Numbered from the stretch's first letter, positions 27,030-37,022 are shown. The stretch is 64,000 nucleotides of DNA from GWF2-38-69 sp965228125 (GCA_965228125.1 OZ245791.1:1736001-1800000), one strand, 5' to 3'. The notes: a model not told the origin generated them from the letters alone. Numbers and translations: made by a program.

Positions 27030-28457
27030 TTAGTTTTTTGATAGATATTCGTTTATTTTTATAGCTACATCTCTTCCTTTTTTCATTGCTCTTACCACTA
27101 ACGAAGCTCCGCTGACCACATCCCCTGTAGCAAAAACTTTTTCATGACCTACGCAAAAGTTCTCATCTGTCTTAATATTCGTTCTAGAGTCATATTTTAG
27201 ATTGAACTGTTTAAGTGCATCTACATCTGACGGGCCTACAAAACCCATTGAGAGAAATACCAAATCTGCATCTATGGAAAATTCCGAACCTGGTATTTCT
27301 TTCATGTTTACAGGAAAGCCGCCAGATGAAGTTTCCCAAGAGACTTTCACTGCATTAACCTTTGCCACTTTTCCATCGATGCCTGAAAAGCTTTTTGTAA
27401 GAACATCCCAAGATCTATTACAGCCTTCTTTGTGACTGCTTGAAGTTCTCAGTTGATAGGGCCACTGCGGCCATGGAGTTTTTTCGCTTCTTTCTTCGGG
27501 AGGTTTAGGCAAAATTTCTATCTGTGTAACTGATGCAGCCCCTTGTCTATTGGATGTTCCTACGCAATCCGAGCCTGTATCCCCTCCGCCTATTACCACA
27601 ACCCTCTTATTTGTGGCGGAAATAATAGGCTCTGTCAGTTTTTCATTTCCAAGAATTTTATTCTGTTGAGCCAGAAAATCCATAGCAAAATGAATGTGCT
27701 TGAGCTCTCTGCCAGGAACATTAATGTCCCTTGGCGCGCGTGCGCCACAAGCGATACAGACAGCATCAAATTTTTTAATTAGAAAGCTCGCTGTTATATC
27801 TTGGCCAATACAAACACCTGTTTCGAATTTAATTCCCTCTTTTGTCATTAAATCGATTCTTCTTTGAACAATCTTTTTCTCCAGCTTAAAATCAGGTATA
27901 CCGTATCGCAAAAGGCCTCCTGCGTACTGATCTTTCTCAAAAACAGTCACATAATGCCCCATCTTGTTTAGCTGATTTGCCACAGATAAACCTGCTGGGC
28001 CTGATCCAATAACTGCTACTTTTTTATTTGTTCTTTTTTCAGGTTCTGAAGGTTTAATAAAATGCTCTCTGAAGCCTTTTTCCACCAGAGATATTTCTAT
28101 CTGTCGTATGGAAACAGGGTCTCCATTTAGAGAAGCAGTACATGCAGCCTCGCACAAAGCAGGGCATATTCGCCCGGTAAATTCAGGAAAGTCATTCGTC
28201 AACAAAAGAATTCCTAATGCCAGCTGCCAATGCCCTCTGTAAATATAATCGTTGAATTCCGGTATCAAATTCCCAAGCGGACATCCGCTTCCGTGACAAA
28301 ATGGTATTCCACAGTCCATGCATCGCGATGCCTGTTGGTAAATTTCATCATCTGACAACAAAACTTCAACTTCGTTAAAGTCTTTCAATCTTTCTTCAAC
28401 ACTTCTATATTTAGCGCCTTTACGCTTTATATCCAAAAAACCTCTTGGTTTACCCAT
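27030..28457 (-). CDS. gltD: Glutamate synthase (NADPH) small subunit
   Basis: The 475-residue subunit feeds electrons from NADPH to GltB. It has the N-terminal [4Fe-4S]-type cysteines ('CMDCGIPFCHGSGCPLGNLIPEFND', then 'CPALCEAACTASL'). An FAD-binding fold follows ('VAVIGSGPAGLSVANQLNKMGHYVTVFEK'), an NADPH-binding fold ('VVVIGGGDTGSDCVGTSNRQGA') and the C-terminal FAD motif 'VFATGDVVSGASLVV'. It starts 14 bp after the gltB stop, so GOGAT is one transcription unit. Confidence 0.96.
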   Translation of the reverse strand: MGKPRGFLDIKRKGAKYRSVEERLKDFNEVEVLLSDDEIYQQASRCMDCGIPFCHGSGCPLGNLIPEFNDYIYRGHWQLALGILLLTNDFPEFTGRICPALCEAACTASLNGDPVSIRQIEISLVEKGFREHFIKPSEPEKRTNKKVAVIGSGPAGLSVANQLNKMGHYVTVFEKDQYAGGLLRYGIPDFKLEKKIVQRRIDLMTKEGIKFETGVCIGQDITASFLIKKFDAVCIACGARAPRDINVPGRELKHIHFAMDFLAQQNKILGNEKLTEPIISATNKRVVVIGGGDTGSDCVGTSNRQGAASVTQIEILPKPPEERSEKTPWPQWPYQLRTSSSHKEGCNRSWDVLTKSFSGIDGKVAKVNAVKVSWETSSGGFPVNMKEIPGSEFSIDADLVFLSMGFVGPSDVDALKQFNLKYDSRTNIKTDENFCVGHEKVFATGDVVSGASLVVRAMKKGRDVAIKINEYLSKN

Positions 28458-28471
28458 AACACACCCGCCTT

Positions 28472-31400
28472 TTAATAATTCATCTGAACTCTTTGAATAT
28501 CAGCATCTTCTTTAAGCATCTTTCCAAGAACCTTTCTGTATTCCATTGGAAAAACCTTGACAAATTTAGGCAAACAATTTTCCCAGTTGTCCAGTATAAA
28601 TCTGGCCTTTCTGCTCGTAGTATGGGCAAAATGTTTTTCTATCATTGTCTTAAGCTCTTTAATATCATCATCAAGAACAACTGATTCCAAGTCAACCATG
28701 CTTAAATTGCATTTGCTATCAAACAGGCTTTCTTCATCATATACATATGCAATACCTCCCGACATTCCTGCCGCAAAGTTATTTCCTGTAGAGCCGATTA
28801 CAACGACCCTGCCACCTGTCATATATTCGCAACAGTGATCTCCAACTGCCTCGACAACAGCATAAGCACCACTATTTCTTATGGCAAATCTTTCTCCTAC
28901 CATACCGTATATGTAAACTTCCCCTCCTGTAGCTCCATAGAGCAGTACGTTTCCAGCAATGGTATGTTCGGAAGGATTATAAGTCACCATTTTGTGTGGT
29001 TTAATTATGATTTTGCCGCCTGACAAACCCTTTCCGACATAGTCGTTTGCCTCACCTATTAGAGTAAAAGTGATTCCTTTGGCAAGAAATGCCCCGAAAC
29101 TTTGTCCGACAGTACCTTTAAACTTTACATTGATTGAACCTTCAGGAAGCCCTTCATTTCCATACTTTTTAGCAATACGGTAAGACAACATTGTTCCTAC
29201 TGTTCTATGTATATTTTCAATATCGTATTCCAAATTAACTTTCTTTCCGTTATCAATAGCAGCTTTTGCTTCTTCAATTATTTTAAGGTCAAATGCATTG
29301 TCTATGCCATGATCTTGCTTTTCTGAACACTTGACTGGCATCTTTTTATCATTGACATTCATGAAAATCTTTGAGAAGTCAAGGTGTTTAGTTTTCCAGA
29401 AACCTATGGCTTGATTAAAATCCAAAAGTTCGGATTTGCCGATAATATCATCCAGCTTCCTGAAGCCAAGCTGTGCCAGATAGCCTCTGACTTCTTCAGC
29501 TATAAACATAAGGAAGTTTTGGACATATTCAGGTTTTCCTGTAAATAACTTTCTTAATTCAGGATCCTGCGTAGCTACACCGACAGGGCAAGTATTGGAA
29601 TGGCATTTTCTCATCATCACGCATCCCAAAGACACCAGAATCGTTGTAGCAAATCCATATTCTTCTGCTCCCAAAAGAGCAGCAATAATAACATCTCTGC
29701 CAGTCTTGAGTTGTCCATCGACCTGAACTCTTATTCTGCTTCTGAGATTATTTAAAACAAGAGTTTGTTGCGTTTCTGCCAATCCAAGTTCCCATGGCAC
29801 TCCCGCATGCTTGATAGATGTAAGCGGTGATGCGCCTGTGCCACCATCGTGCCCGCTTATAAGAACCATGTCCGCATGCCCTTTTGCAACGCCGGCAGCC
29901 ACAGTACCTACACCGACTTCTGAAACAAGTTTTACAGATATCCTCGCCTCAGGATTGGCATTCTTGAGGTCATAAATAAGTTGAGCTAAGTCTTCAATCG
30001 AATAAATATCGTGATGAGGCGGAGGTGAAATTAAAGATACACCTGGAGTAGAATGTCTGACTTTTGCTATTGCTTCGTCAACTTTATGACCGGGAAGTTG
30101 TCCGCCTTCTCCGGGTTTTGCACCTTGAGCTATTTTTATTTGAATCTCTTTAGCATTTGCCAAATATTCGGCAGTCACACCAAAGCGTCCGCTTGCAACC
30201 TGTTTTATTGCGCTGCACAAACTGTCTTTATTTGGAAGAAGCTTATATCTCTCAGGATCTTCTCCTCCTTCTCCGCTATTGCTCATCCCGCCAAGACGGT
30301 TCATGGCAATGGCAATGGCTTCGTGCGCTTCCTTGCTTATTGAGCCGAACGACATTGCCCCGGTCACGAACCTCTTGACTATTTCCGAAGCGCTTTCCAC
30401 CTCTTCAATCGGTATAGAGTTCTTAGGTTTAAAAGTAAAAAGCCCTCTAAGAGTACAAAGATGCTTTTCCTGGTTATTTATAAACTGGGCATATTCCTGA
30501 TAGTGCACCATACTGTTATTTCTAACTGCATACTGAAATTTACTTATTGTTTCAGGAGTCCAAAGATGTTTCTCCCCATCTATTCTGTAGTGATATTGGC
30601 CTCCTGTCTCAAGAAACATTTCCATTTCCTGTCGTTGGCTGTAGGCATTATGGTGTCTCCTCATTGCTTCTTGTTGAATGTCTTCAATGCCTATGCCTTC
30701 TATTCTCGAAGCAGTTCCGGAAAAATACTTATTAATCAAGGAATCATTCAGTCCTATAGCCTCAAAAACCTGTGCTCCCCTGTAACTTCTCAGAACGGAA
30801 ATTCCCATCTTGGACATAATTTTAAGCAACCCTTCGCATGCAGCTTTGATATAGTTCTCCATAGCAAGCGTAGTTGTCATTTCCTTTACGTACTTTCTAT
30901 TCACCAGGAACACGACAGTGGATAGAGCCAGATAAGGATTAATGGCTGTAGCGCCATATCCCAAGAGCAATGCAAAGTGCATTATCTCTCTTGCCTCTCC
31001 GGTTTCTATGACTATGCCAGAACCAATTCTTGAACCTGTAGCAATCAAATGATTGTTGACTGCCGCTACAGCAAGAAGGGAAGGGATCGGAACTTTATCA
31101 GGCGGTAAATTTTTATCACTTAAAACAACTACGTTGATACCCTTATGCATTGCATTATCAACTTCCTTCAAAACAGCCTTAACCCCATTTTCAAGGGCCT
31201 TTGGATTGTTTGAATCGCTATCAAAACAAATAGGGATTCTCTGGGCTTTAAAAGTTTTTACCGGCGACATCATGATCCTTTCAACATCTTCGTTTGTCAA
31301 GATTGGGTGTCTTATTTTAAGAAGGTGTGCGTGATGAGGTTTCTCTTCGAGAATGTTGCTGGCATTTCCGAAAAATGTCATCAGACTCATTACGAGTTTT

Positions 31401-33016
31401 TCTCTTATCGGATCAATCGGCGGGTTCGTTACCTGTGCAAACAATTGTTTGAAATAGGAAAATAAGAGCTGCGGCTTCTCAGATAGAACAGCAAGAGCTG
31501 CATCATTTCCCATTGAACCAATTGCTTCGTGTCCATTTTCGGCCATTGGCCTTATAACCATGTTTATCTCTTCTCTGCTGTATCCAAAGAGTTTCATTTT
31601 TTGAATAAGCTCTTTTTCATCAAAAACGGGTGGCTCGACCGAATCAAAAAAACCATGCAAAGCAATTCTGTTTTCTTTTACCCACCGTCTATACGGCTGA
31701 TGTCTTGCAACGCTATTTTTGATTTCATCATCAAAAAGTATTCGCTTATTCCTAATATCAACAAAAATCATTTGCCCTGGCCTTAAATGCCCTTTTGCCT
31801 TTACATTTTGAGGAGCAATATCTAATACTCCTGTTTCAGAAGCTAAAACTATAAAATTGTCATTGGTTATGGTGTAACGGGCAGGCCTTAGTCCATTTCT
31901 GTCGAGAAGGGCTCCAAGCCCAAGTCCGTCTGTGAAAGCCAAAGCTGCCGGCCCATCCCACGGTTCCATTATGCCTGAGTGATAATCATAAAAACCTTTA
32001 AGATCATGCCCCATACGGAATTCTGTGCCCCACGCCTGAGGTACAAGCATCATCATTGCATGAGGCAGAGATCTGCCGCCTCTTACAATAAATTCAACTG
32101 CGTTGTCAAGGCATGCCGAGTCACTCTGATTTTCCTGGATAATCGGAAGCATTTTGGAGATTTGGTTGCCAAAAATATCTGATTTGAAAGCATTTTCTCT
32201 GGCCCTCATCCTGTTAACATTTCCGCGAAGGGTGTTGATTTCGCCGTTATGTGCCAAATATCTGAATGGCTGGGCGAGCGGCCATGTAGGAAAAGTATTT
32301 GTGCTATATCTCTGATGAACTATAGCAAAAGCACTTTTTACATCAGTATCTATTAAATCTCTGTACAATTGAGGCAGTTGATTAGCCATCAAAAGCCCTT
32401 TATAGATAATAGTCCTTGCAGAAAGGCTGCAAATATAAAAATCTGAATTCCTGCGTGATTTATAAATCAGATTCTCTATTTCCCTTCTGACGACATAGAG
32501 TTTTGATTCTAATTCACCTGAAAACGCTTCTACTTTATCAAGAGTTACAAAAAACTGCTTTATAATCGGCTGTGTTTTTTTTGCCAGTTCTCCAAGAGAT
32601 GAGTTATCAGTAGGAACGTCTCTCCATCCCAAAAAGGTAAAAAGATTAGTTTTAAGAACATCTTCTACCGCATTAATGCAATATTGGGATTCGCTTAAAT
32701 TGTTAGGCAAAAACACCATGCCTACGCCGTATTTTCCTCTTTCAGGAAGGGGGGCGGATAATTGTTTACAATCCTTCTCGAAAAATTCATGCGGGATCTG
32801 AAAAAGGATTCCCGCGCCATCACCTGTATTGACATCTCCGCCTACGGCGCCCCTATGAAGGAGTTTTATAAGGACCTCTATTCCTTGCTTGACTATTTTG
32901 TGAGTGGCTGAACCATCAATATTTGCCACCAGTCCAACACCACACGCATCATGTTCATTAGCGAAATCATATAACCCTCTTTGGTATGGTATATCCTCTG
33001 TGTTTCCATTTTGCAT
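28472..33016 (-). CDS. gltB: Glutamate synthase (NADPH) large subunit
   Basis: A 1514-residue GOGAT large subunit converting glutamine and 2-oxoglutarate into two glutamates. Cys25 after a short propeptide ('ANEHDACGVGLVANIDG') is the N-terminal-nucleophile of the amidotransferase domain. The FMN synthase domain includes 'EGGEDPERY', 'KPGEGGQLPGHKV' and 'LISGHDGGTGASPLTSIKHAG'. The [3Fe-4S] cysteines occur as C-x5-C-x4-C in 'CVMMRKCHSNTCPVG'. The C-terminal GXGXG beta-helix domain is complete ('GGRVVVIGSTGNNFAAGMSGGIAYVYDE'). The start has AGAG 7-9 nt upstream. An imperfect copy of the nitrogen-region palindrome lies upstream at 33121-33134. Confidence 0.97.
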   Translation of the reverse strand: MQNGNTEDIPYQRGLYDFANEHDACGVGLVANIDGSATHKIVKQGIEVLIKLLHRGAVGGDVNTGDGAGILFQIPHEFFEKDCKQLSAPLPERGKYGVGMVFLPNNLSESQYCINAVEDVLKTNLFTFLGWRDVPTDNSSLGELAKKTQPIIKQFFVTLDKVEAFSGELESKLYVVRREIENLIYKSRRNSDFYICSLSARTIIYKGLLMANQLPQLYRDLIDTDVKSAFAIVHQRYSTNTFPTWPLAQPFRYLAHNGEINTLRGNVNRMRARENAFKSDIFGNQISKMLPIIQENQSDSACLDNAVEFIVRGGRSLPHAMMMLVPQAWGTEFRMGHDLKGFYDYHSGIMEPWDGPAALAFTDGLGLGALLDRNGLRPARYTITNDNFIVLASETGVLDIAPQNVKAKGHLRPGQMIFVDIRNKRILFDDEIKNSVARHQPYRRWVKENRIALHGFFDSVEPPVFDEKELIQKMKLFGYSREEINMVIRPMAENGHEAIGSMGNDAALAVLSEKPQLLFSYFKQLFAQVTNPPIDPIREKLVMSLMTFFGNASNILEEKPHHAHLLKIRHPILTNEDVERIMMSPVKTFKAQRIPICFDSDSNNPKALENGVKAVLKEVDNAMHKGINVVVLSDKNLPPDKVPIPSLLAVAAVNNHLIATGSRIGSGIVIETGEAREIMHFALLLGYGATAINPYLALSTVVFLVNRKYVKEMTTTLAMENYIKAACEGLLKIMSKMGISVLRSYRGAQVFEAIGLNDSLINKYFSGTASRIEGIGIEDIQQEAMRRHHNAYSQRQEMEMFLETGGQYHYRIDGEKHLWTPETISKFQYAVRNNSMVHYQEYAQFINNQEKHLCTLRGLFTFKPKNSIPIEEVESASEIVKRFVTGAMSFGSISKEAHEAIAIAMNRLGGMSNSGEGGEDPERYKLLPNKDSLCSAIKQVASGRFGVTAEYLANAKEIQIKIAQGAKPGEGGQLPGHKVDEAIAKVRHSTPGVSLISPPPHHDIYSIEDLAQLIYDLKNANPEARISVKLVSEVGVGTVAAGVAKGHADMVLISGHDGGTGASPLTSIKHAGVPWELGLAETQQTLVLNNLRSRIRVQVDGQLKTGRDVIIAALLGAEEYGFATTILVSLGCVMMRKCHSNTCPVGVATQDPELRKLFTGKPEYVQNFLMFIAEEVRGYLAQLGFRKLDDIIGKSELLDFNQAIGFWKTKHLDFSKIFMNVNDKKMPVKCSEKQDHGIDNAFDLKIIEEAKAAIDNGKKVNLEYDIENIHRTVGTMLSYRIAKKYGNEGLPEGSINVKFKGTVGQSFGAFLAKGITFTLIGEANDYVGKGLSGGKIIIKPHKMVTYNPSEHTIAGNVLLYGATGGEVYIYGMVGERFAIRNSGAYAVVEAVGDHCCEYMTGGRVVVIGSTGNNFAAGMSGGIAYVYDEESLFDSKCNLSMVDLESVVLDDDIKELKTMIEKHFAHTTSRKARFILDNWENCLPKFVKVFPMEYRKVLGKMLKEDADIQRVQMNY

Positions 33017-33085
33017 CTAAAAACTCTGCCTCAATGTCTATGTTAATCAATTGTTCTCTTAAATACTCTTCACTATATAGCAATA

Positions 33086-33114
33086 TAGCACGGCCACACT
33101 TGGCGGCCGTGCTA
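33086..33114. terminator. 10-bp GC-rich hairpin between glnN and gltB
   Basis: TAGCACGGCC (33086-33095) pairs with GGCCGTGCTA (33105-33114) around a 9-nt loop. It lies downstream of the glnN stop and upstream of gltB on the minus strand. A weakly U-rich sequence follows in the minus direction, so it probably ends or attenuates glnN transcription. Confidence 0.55.
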
Positions 33115-33120
33115 AATTTA

Positions 33121-33134
33121 AAACAATTTTGTAA
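33121..33134. promoter_or_regulatory. Imperfect TTACAA-N2-TTGTAA site upstream of gltB
   Basis: AAACAATTTTGTAA matches the palindrome of the nitrogen region at 12 of 14 positions; only the first two bases differ. It lies 105 bp upstream of the gltB start, just after the glnN stop. No sigma-54 sequence with the right spacing was found between it and gltB. Confidence 0.4.
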
Positions 33135-33140
33135 TTTTTA

Positions 33141-35285
33141 CTAGGAGATAAACAGCATTTCAGAATACTTTGGAAGCGGCCATAGTTCGTCATCTATAAT
33201 AACTTCAAGGAAATCAACGCTATTTCTGACCTTACTCATCTGTTCAATTATTTTGGGTAGATTGGCTTTTGAAATATGCGTTTTCAAAGATGCGAGGTTT
33301 TCGTCAAGCTCATCTATGGCTGAGCCTATTTCTGTTATTTTTTTGGCTATAGTCTTTGCACCTGCACTAATAGAATTAGCCTTCTGCTGTGAAATATTCT
33401 CTAGCAACGTATTTTGATATTTGATAGCAGCTGGCTGAATCACAGTAGATGCAATATCATAGCTCAAATTACCTTCAATAATAATTGTCTTTTCATACTC
33501 TTCTTTGAACACATCATATCTGGAATGAAGCTCTGTTTTGCCAAGAACTTTATACTTGCCAAAGAGTTCTTCAGCTTTTGGTGTAATAAGAGATTCAAGT
33601 GCATCAGGAGTTTTCTTATAGTTTGGAAGGCCTCTTCTTTCCGCTTCTTTTTGCCAAGCCTGAGTATAATTATCTCCATTAAAGAGAATTCTCTTATGCT
33701 TTTTGATAATATCCTTAAGAAGGGATTGGAGTTTGGCGTTAACTTTTGATTTGTCTCCTTTCACTTTTTCAAGTTCAGTTGCAATTTCGTCGAACGCTTC
33801 TGCTACAATTGTATTTAATACAGTATTTGAGCCTGCGCAGTTCTGACTTGAACCAACTGCCCTGAATTCAAATTTATTACCTGTGAAAGCGAATGGACTG
33901 GTCCTGTTCCTGTCTGTTAAATCTTTAGGGAACTCAGGAAGCGTATCTACACCGATTTTAATAGTCTCAGCTCCCTTTGAAGACTTAGTCCCACCATTTT
34001 CTATTTGTTCTATCACTTCAGACAGCTGGTCTCCGAGGAATATTGATATTATAGCCGGAGGAGCCTCATTTGCGCCAAGCCTGTGATCATTTCCAGCTCT
34101 TGCGACTGTAGCTCTAAGTATGTCCGCATGAGTATCAACAGCCTTGATAATAGCGCAAAGGGTTGTCATAAATATAGCATCATTAATAGGATCTTTGCCG
34201 GGATTGAGGAGATTCATTCCATTGGCAGCTATGGACCAGTTGTTATGTTTTCCAGAACCATTAATTCCAGCAAATGGTTTTTCATGAAGCAGGCAAACCA
34301 ATCCATGCTTACTTGCCACATCTTTAAGAATTTCCATAATCTGCATGTTATGGTCAACAGCGAGATTGCATTCTTCAAATTGCGAAGCTATTTCAAATTG
34401 CGAAGGTGCTACCTCGTTGTGTCTGGTTTTAGCAGGTATTCCAAGCTTCCAGAGTTCTCTGTCAACATCCACCATGAAATTAAGAACTCTGCTCTTTATA
34501 GCACCGAAATAATGGTCTTCCAACTGCTGATGTTTAGCAGGAAGAGCACCAAAAAGTGTCCTTCCGCAGTGCAAAAGATCTGGCCTGGAATAGTAAAATT
34601 CTTTATCTATAAGAAAATATTCCTGCTCTGCGCCAAGCGTGGTAATAACTCTTCCCTCAACATTAACACCAAAGCATGCAAGAAGCCTCTTAGCCTGTTC
34701 GCCTACGGCCTTCATTGACCTTAAAAGCGGAATCTTTTTATCTAGAGCTTCGCCAGTATATGAATAGAAAGCAGTTGGGATGCAAAGGACAGAGTCCTTA
34801 TTGGATCTTTTAATGAAAGCAGGGCTTGTAGGATCCCATGCGGTATAACCTCTAGCCTCAAATGTAGCTCTCAGTCCGCCGGAAGGAAAACTTGAAGCAT
34901 CAGGCTCGCCTTTTGTCAGCGCGTCACCTGAGAACTCCATAATAACTCCGCCCTCATTATCGGGAACTATAAATGAATCATGCTTCTCGGCAGTGGTTCC
35001 TGTCAAAGGCTGAAACCAATGAGTGTAATGCGTAGCCCCTTTGCTTATTGCCCATCTCTTCATCGCATTTGCAACTTCATCGGCTATATCAATCTTAAGT
35101 ATTTCGCCTTTTTTTATTGTTAATAGAAGGCTCTTGTAAACGGGTTTTGGGAGATACTCCATCATCACTTTCAAGCTGAAGACATCCTCGCCGTAAATTT
35201 CCGATACGAGTTTTGCTGTTTCCCCTATCATAGGTTGTTTTTTTGCAATACTACCTATTGAATTTATTCTTTGTGTTTTGCTCAT
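33141..35285 (-). CDS. glnN: Glutamine synthetase type III
   Basis: At 714 residues this is a GSIII, much longer than GSI or GSII. The N-terminal GSIII-specific region has 'VFSLKVMMEYLPKPVYKSLLLTIKKGE'. The catalytic core shows 'ATHYTHWFQPLTGTTAEKHDSF', 'FPSGGLRATFEARGYTAWDPTSPAF', 'LGAEQEYFLIDKEFY', 'TRHNEVAPSQFEIA', 'KPFAGINGSGKHNNWS', 'RLGANEAPPAIISIFLGD' and 'NRTSPFAFTGNKFEFRAVGSSQN'. It ligates ammonia to glutamate, the main entry of nitrogen at low ammonium. It lacks the adenylylation tyrosine motif of GSI enzymes, so control is likely transcriptional. A sigma-54 promoter and two palindromic sites precede it. Confidence 0.96.
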   Translation of the reverse strand: MSKTQRINSIGSIAKKQPMIGETAKLVSEIYGEDVFSLKVMMEYLPKPVYKSLLLTIKKGEILKIDIADEVANAMKRWAISKGATHYTHWFQPLTGTTAEKHDSFIVPDNEGGVIMEFSGDALTKGEPDASSFPSGGLRATFEARGYTAWDPTSPAFIKRSNKDSVLCIPTAFYSYTGEALDKKIPLLRSMKAVGEQAKRLLACFGVNVEGRVITTLGAEQEYFLIDKEFYYSRPDLLHCGRTLFGALPAKHQQLEDHYFGAIKSRVLNFMVDVDRELWKLGIPAKTRHNEVAPSQFEIASQFEECNLAVDHNMQIMEILKDVASKHGLVCLLHEKPFAGINGSGKHNNWSIAANGMNLLNPGKDPINDAIFMTTLCAIIKAVDTHADILRATVARAGNDHRLGANEAPPAIISIFLGDQLSEVIEQIENGGTKSSKGAETIKIGVDTLPEFPKDLTDRNRTSPFAFTGNKFEFRAVGSSQNCAGSNTVLNTIVAEAFDEIATELEKVKGDKSKVNAKLQSLLKDIIKKHKRILFNGDNYTQAWQKEAERRGLPNYKKTPDALESLITPKAEELFGKYKVLGKTELHSRYDVFKEEYEKTIIIEGNLSYDIASTVIQPAAIKYQNTLLENISQQKANSISAGAKTIAKKITEIGSAIDELDENLASLKTHISKANLPKIIEQMSKVRNSVDFLEVIIDDELWPLPKYSEMLFIS

Positions 35286-35340
35286 TTTGTTTTTCTTTTT
35301 CCTAAATTAATTTTGACCTTTTTACATATTTGGCTCAAAG

Positions 35341-35357
35341 AGCTATAATCATGCCAA
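35341..35357 (-). promoter_or_regulatory. Sigma-54 (-24/-12) promoter for glnN
   Basis: The minus strand reads TTGGCATGATTATAGCT, which agrees with TTGGCACG-N4-TTGCT at all but two fixed positions and keeps the GG and GC pairs at the right spacing. The start point would be near 35330, giving a leader of about 45 nt before glnN. Confidence 0.65.
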
Positions 35358-35435
35358 TTTAATCAGAATCATCGTTATTTGTTTCAATTACATACCAAAG
35401 AATATCTTACGTTGCATGTTATTTTGCAAACTTTG

Positions 35436-35449
35436 TTACAAAATTGAAA
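35436..35449. promoter_or_regulatory. TTACAA-N2-TTGTAA-type site, proximal copy upstream of glnN
   Basis: TTACAAAATTGAAA matches the palindrome at 13 of 14 positions. Its centre lies about 112 bp upstream of the predicted glnN start point, a usual position for an enhancer-binding activator. A second copy begins 31 bp further upstream, three helical turns away. Confidence 0.55.
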
Positions 35450-35466
35450 CATAATGCTAACACTAC

Positions 35467-35480
35467 TTACAAATTTGTAT
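35467..35480. promoter_or_regulatory. TTACAA-N2-TTGTAA-type site, distal copy upstream of glnN
   Basis: TTACAAATTTGTAT matches at 13 of 14 positions and overlaps the stop codon of the activator gene. Its phase with the proximal copy (31 bp) would put both on the same face of the helix. Confidence 0.55.
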
Positions 35481-36999
35481 CAATCTCACTGTTTTTATAT
35501 TGACTCATTTCAATGTTCAGGTTTTTAATTTTGTAATGAAGTATTCTTGGCGTAATGCCCAATTTTCTTGAGGCTGCTGCAATATTTCCATTAGTATCCT
35601 TTATTGCTTCAACGATAAGTTCTTCTTCAAATGAGGCTATCATCTTCATAAAATCCGTTTTTCCGTCAACAGAAATAAGATTTGTTTTTGTCTCTTTGGC
35701 CGTCTGAAGCGATGGTGGCAAGTCATAAGCATTGATAACATCGTTATTACTTACAAGCACAGCCCTTTCTATAGTGTTCTCAAGTTCCCTTACATTGCCT
35801 GGCCAATGGTAAGCAACAAGCATGTTAATTGCCGGAGTTGATATTCTCTTTATGCTTTTCATATACATCGTATTATATTTTTCCAGGAAATAGTCAGACA
35901 GAAGGGTGATATCTGTTTTTCTCTCTCTTAAAGCAGGAAGATGTATAGGAAAGACGTTCAGTCTGTAATACAAATCTTCCCTGAAATCTCCTTTTTCCAT
36001 ACACTCTTCCAAATTTCTATTCGTAGCGGCAATTATCCTTACATCGACTTTTATTGGAGTATTGCCACCCACTCTTTCAAATATTTTTTCCTGAAGAACT
36101 CTGAGAAGTTTTACCTGCATCGCAGTGGATATATCGCCTATTTCATCAAGGAATATCGTTCCGCCGTCAGCAAGCTCGAACCTTCCTTTCCTAAGATAGT
36201 TAGCTCCTGTAAACGAACCTTTTTCATGTCCAAAAAGTTCGCTTTCAATTAAGTTTTCGGGCAATGCTGCACAATTAACAGCAATAAAGGCTTTGTTCTT
36301 TCTGGGGCTTGCCTTGTGAATAGCCAGAGCAACTAGCTCTTTTCCCGTTCCGGATTCTCCACGTACAAGCACATTTGCATTGCTTCCGGCAACCTGGGCT
36401 ATCAATCCGTAAACCATTCTCATCCTGTTGCAATTACCAATTATATTATCAGGTTTGCATAGGCTGTTCAATTCGGTTTTAAGCCTTTGATTTTCAGAAA
36501 TCAGAGATTCCCTTTCCTCAATTTCGCTCTTTAATACAGCTACGCCATCTGCTGTAATATTTGCTATGATCTCAAGTAGTTTTCTTACACTGTTCAAGTT
36601 CTCATTTGTGTCAAAAGGATGATCAATACTTAAAGTTCCTATTACTTCATTATCATGCATTACCGGCACGCAGATAAATGCTGTCTTTGCTTCACGGTTT
36701 GTTTTAGTCCTACCCAGGAATGCCGGTTCTTTTGAAACATCAGGAATTATGACAGACCTTCCAATTTCACCGACTTTGCCGGTAATCCCTTCTCCTATTT
36801 TGTACTGTCCGCGCTTTTTTTCTTCATCGGATAAACCTATGGATGCTTCAATTATAAGCGAGTTATCTCTTCTCAAGGTAAGAGCCCCCCGCTTAAGATT
36901 CATATCTTTCTGAAGAACGTCAAATACTTCGCTAATAAGCGAATGCACGCTCCTTTTATGTGCTAAAATCGCACGACTTACATGATATATGATATCCAC
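35467..36999 (-). CDS. Sigma-54-dependent activator, NifA-like (GAF-AAA-Fis), copy 1
   Basis: A 510-residue enhancer-binding protein. Residues about 15-165 form a GAF sensor domain ('QKDMNLKRGALTLRRDNSLIIEASIGLS', 'YKIGEGITGKVGEIGRSVIIPDVSKEP'). The AAA+ domain (about 190-430) has Walker A 'RGESGTGKELVA', the sigma-54-contact loop 'GSFTGA' (Ser in place of the first Ala of GAFTGA), 'GGTIFLDEIGDIS' and 'REDLYYRLNVFPIHLPALRER'. The C-terminal Fis-type helix-turn-helix ends '...ASRKLGITPRILHYKIKNLNIEM', close to NifA. Effector is unknown. A perfect sigma-54 promoter precedes it, so its own expression needs sigma-54. It lies between glnK and glnN; no nif structural gene is visible. Confidence 0.92.
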   Translation of the reverse strand: MDIIYHVSRAILAHKRSVHSLISEVFDVLQKDMNLKRGALTLRRDNSLIIEASIGLSDEEKKRGQYKIGEGITGKVGEIGRSVIIPDVSKEPAFLGRTKTNREAKTAFICVPVMHDNEVIGTLSIDHPFDTNENLNSVRKLLEIIANITADGVAVLKSEIEERESLISENQRLKTELNSLCKPDNIIGNCNRMRMVYGLIAQVAGSNANVLVRGESGTGKELVALAIHKASPRKNKAFIAVNCAALPENLIESELFGHEKGSFTGANYLRKGRFELADGGTIFLDEIGDISTAMQVKLLRVLQEKIFERVGGNTPIKVDVRIIAATNRNLEECMEKGDFREDLYYRLNVFPIHLPALRERKTDITLLSDYFLEKYNTMYMKSIKRISTPAINMLVAYHWPGNVRELENTIERAVLVSNNDVINAYDLPPSLQTAKETKTNLISVDGKTDFMKMIASFEEELIVEAIKDTNGNIAAASRKLGITPRILHYKIKNLNIEMSQYKNSEIDTNL

Positions 37000-37022
37000 T
37001 TGTTTTTTTTCCTTGTTAATGG

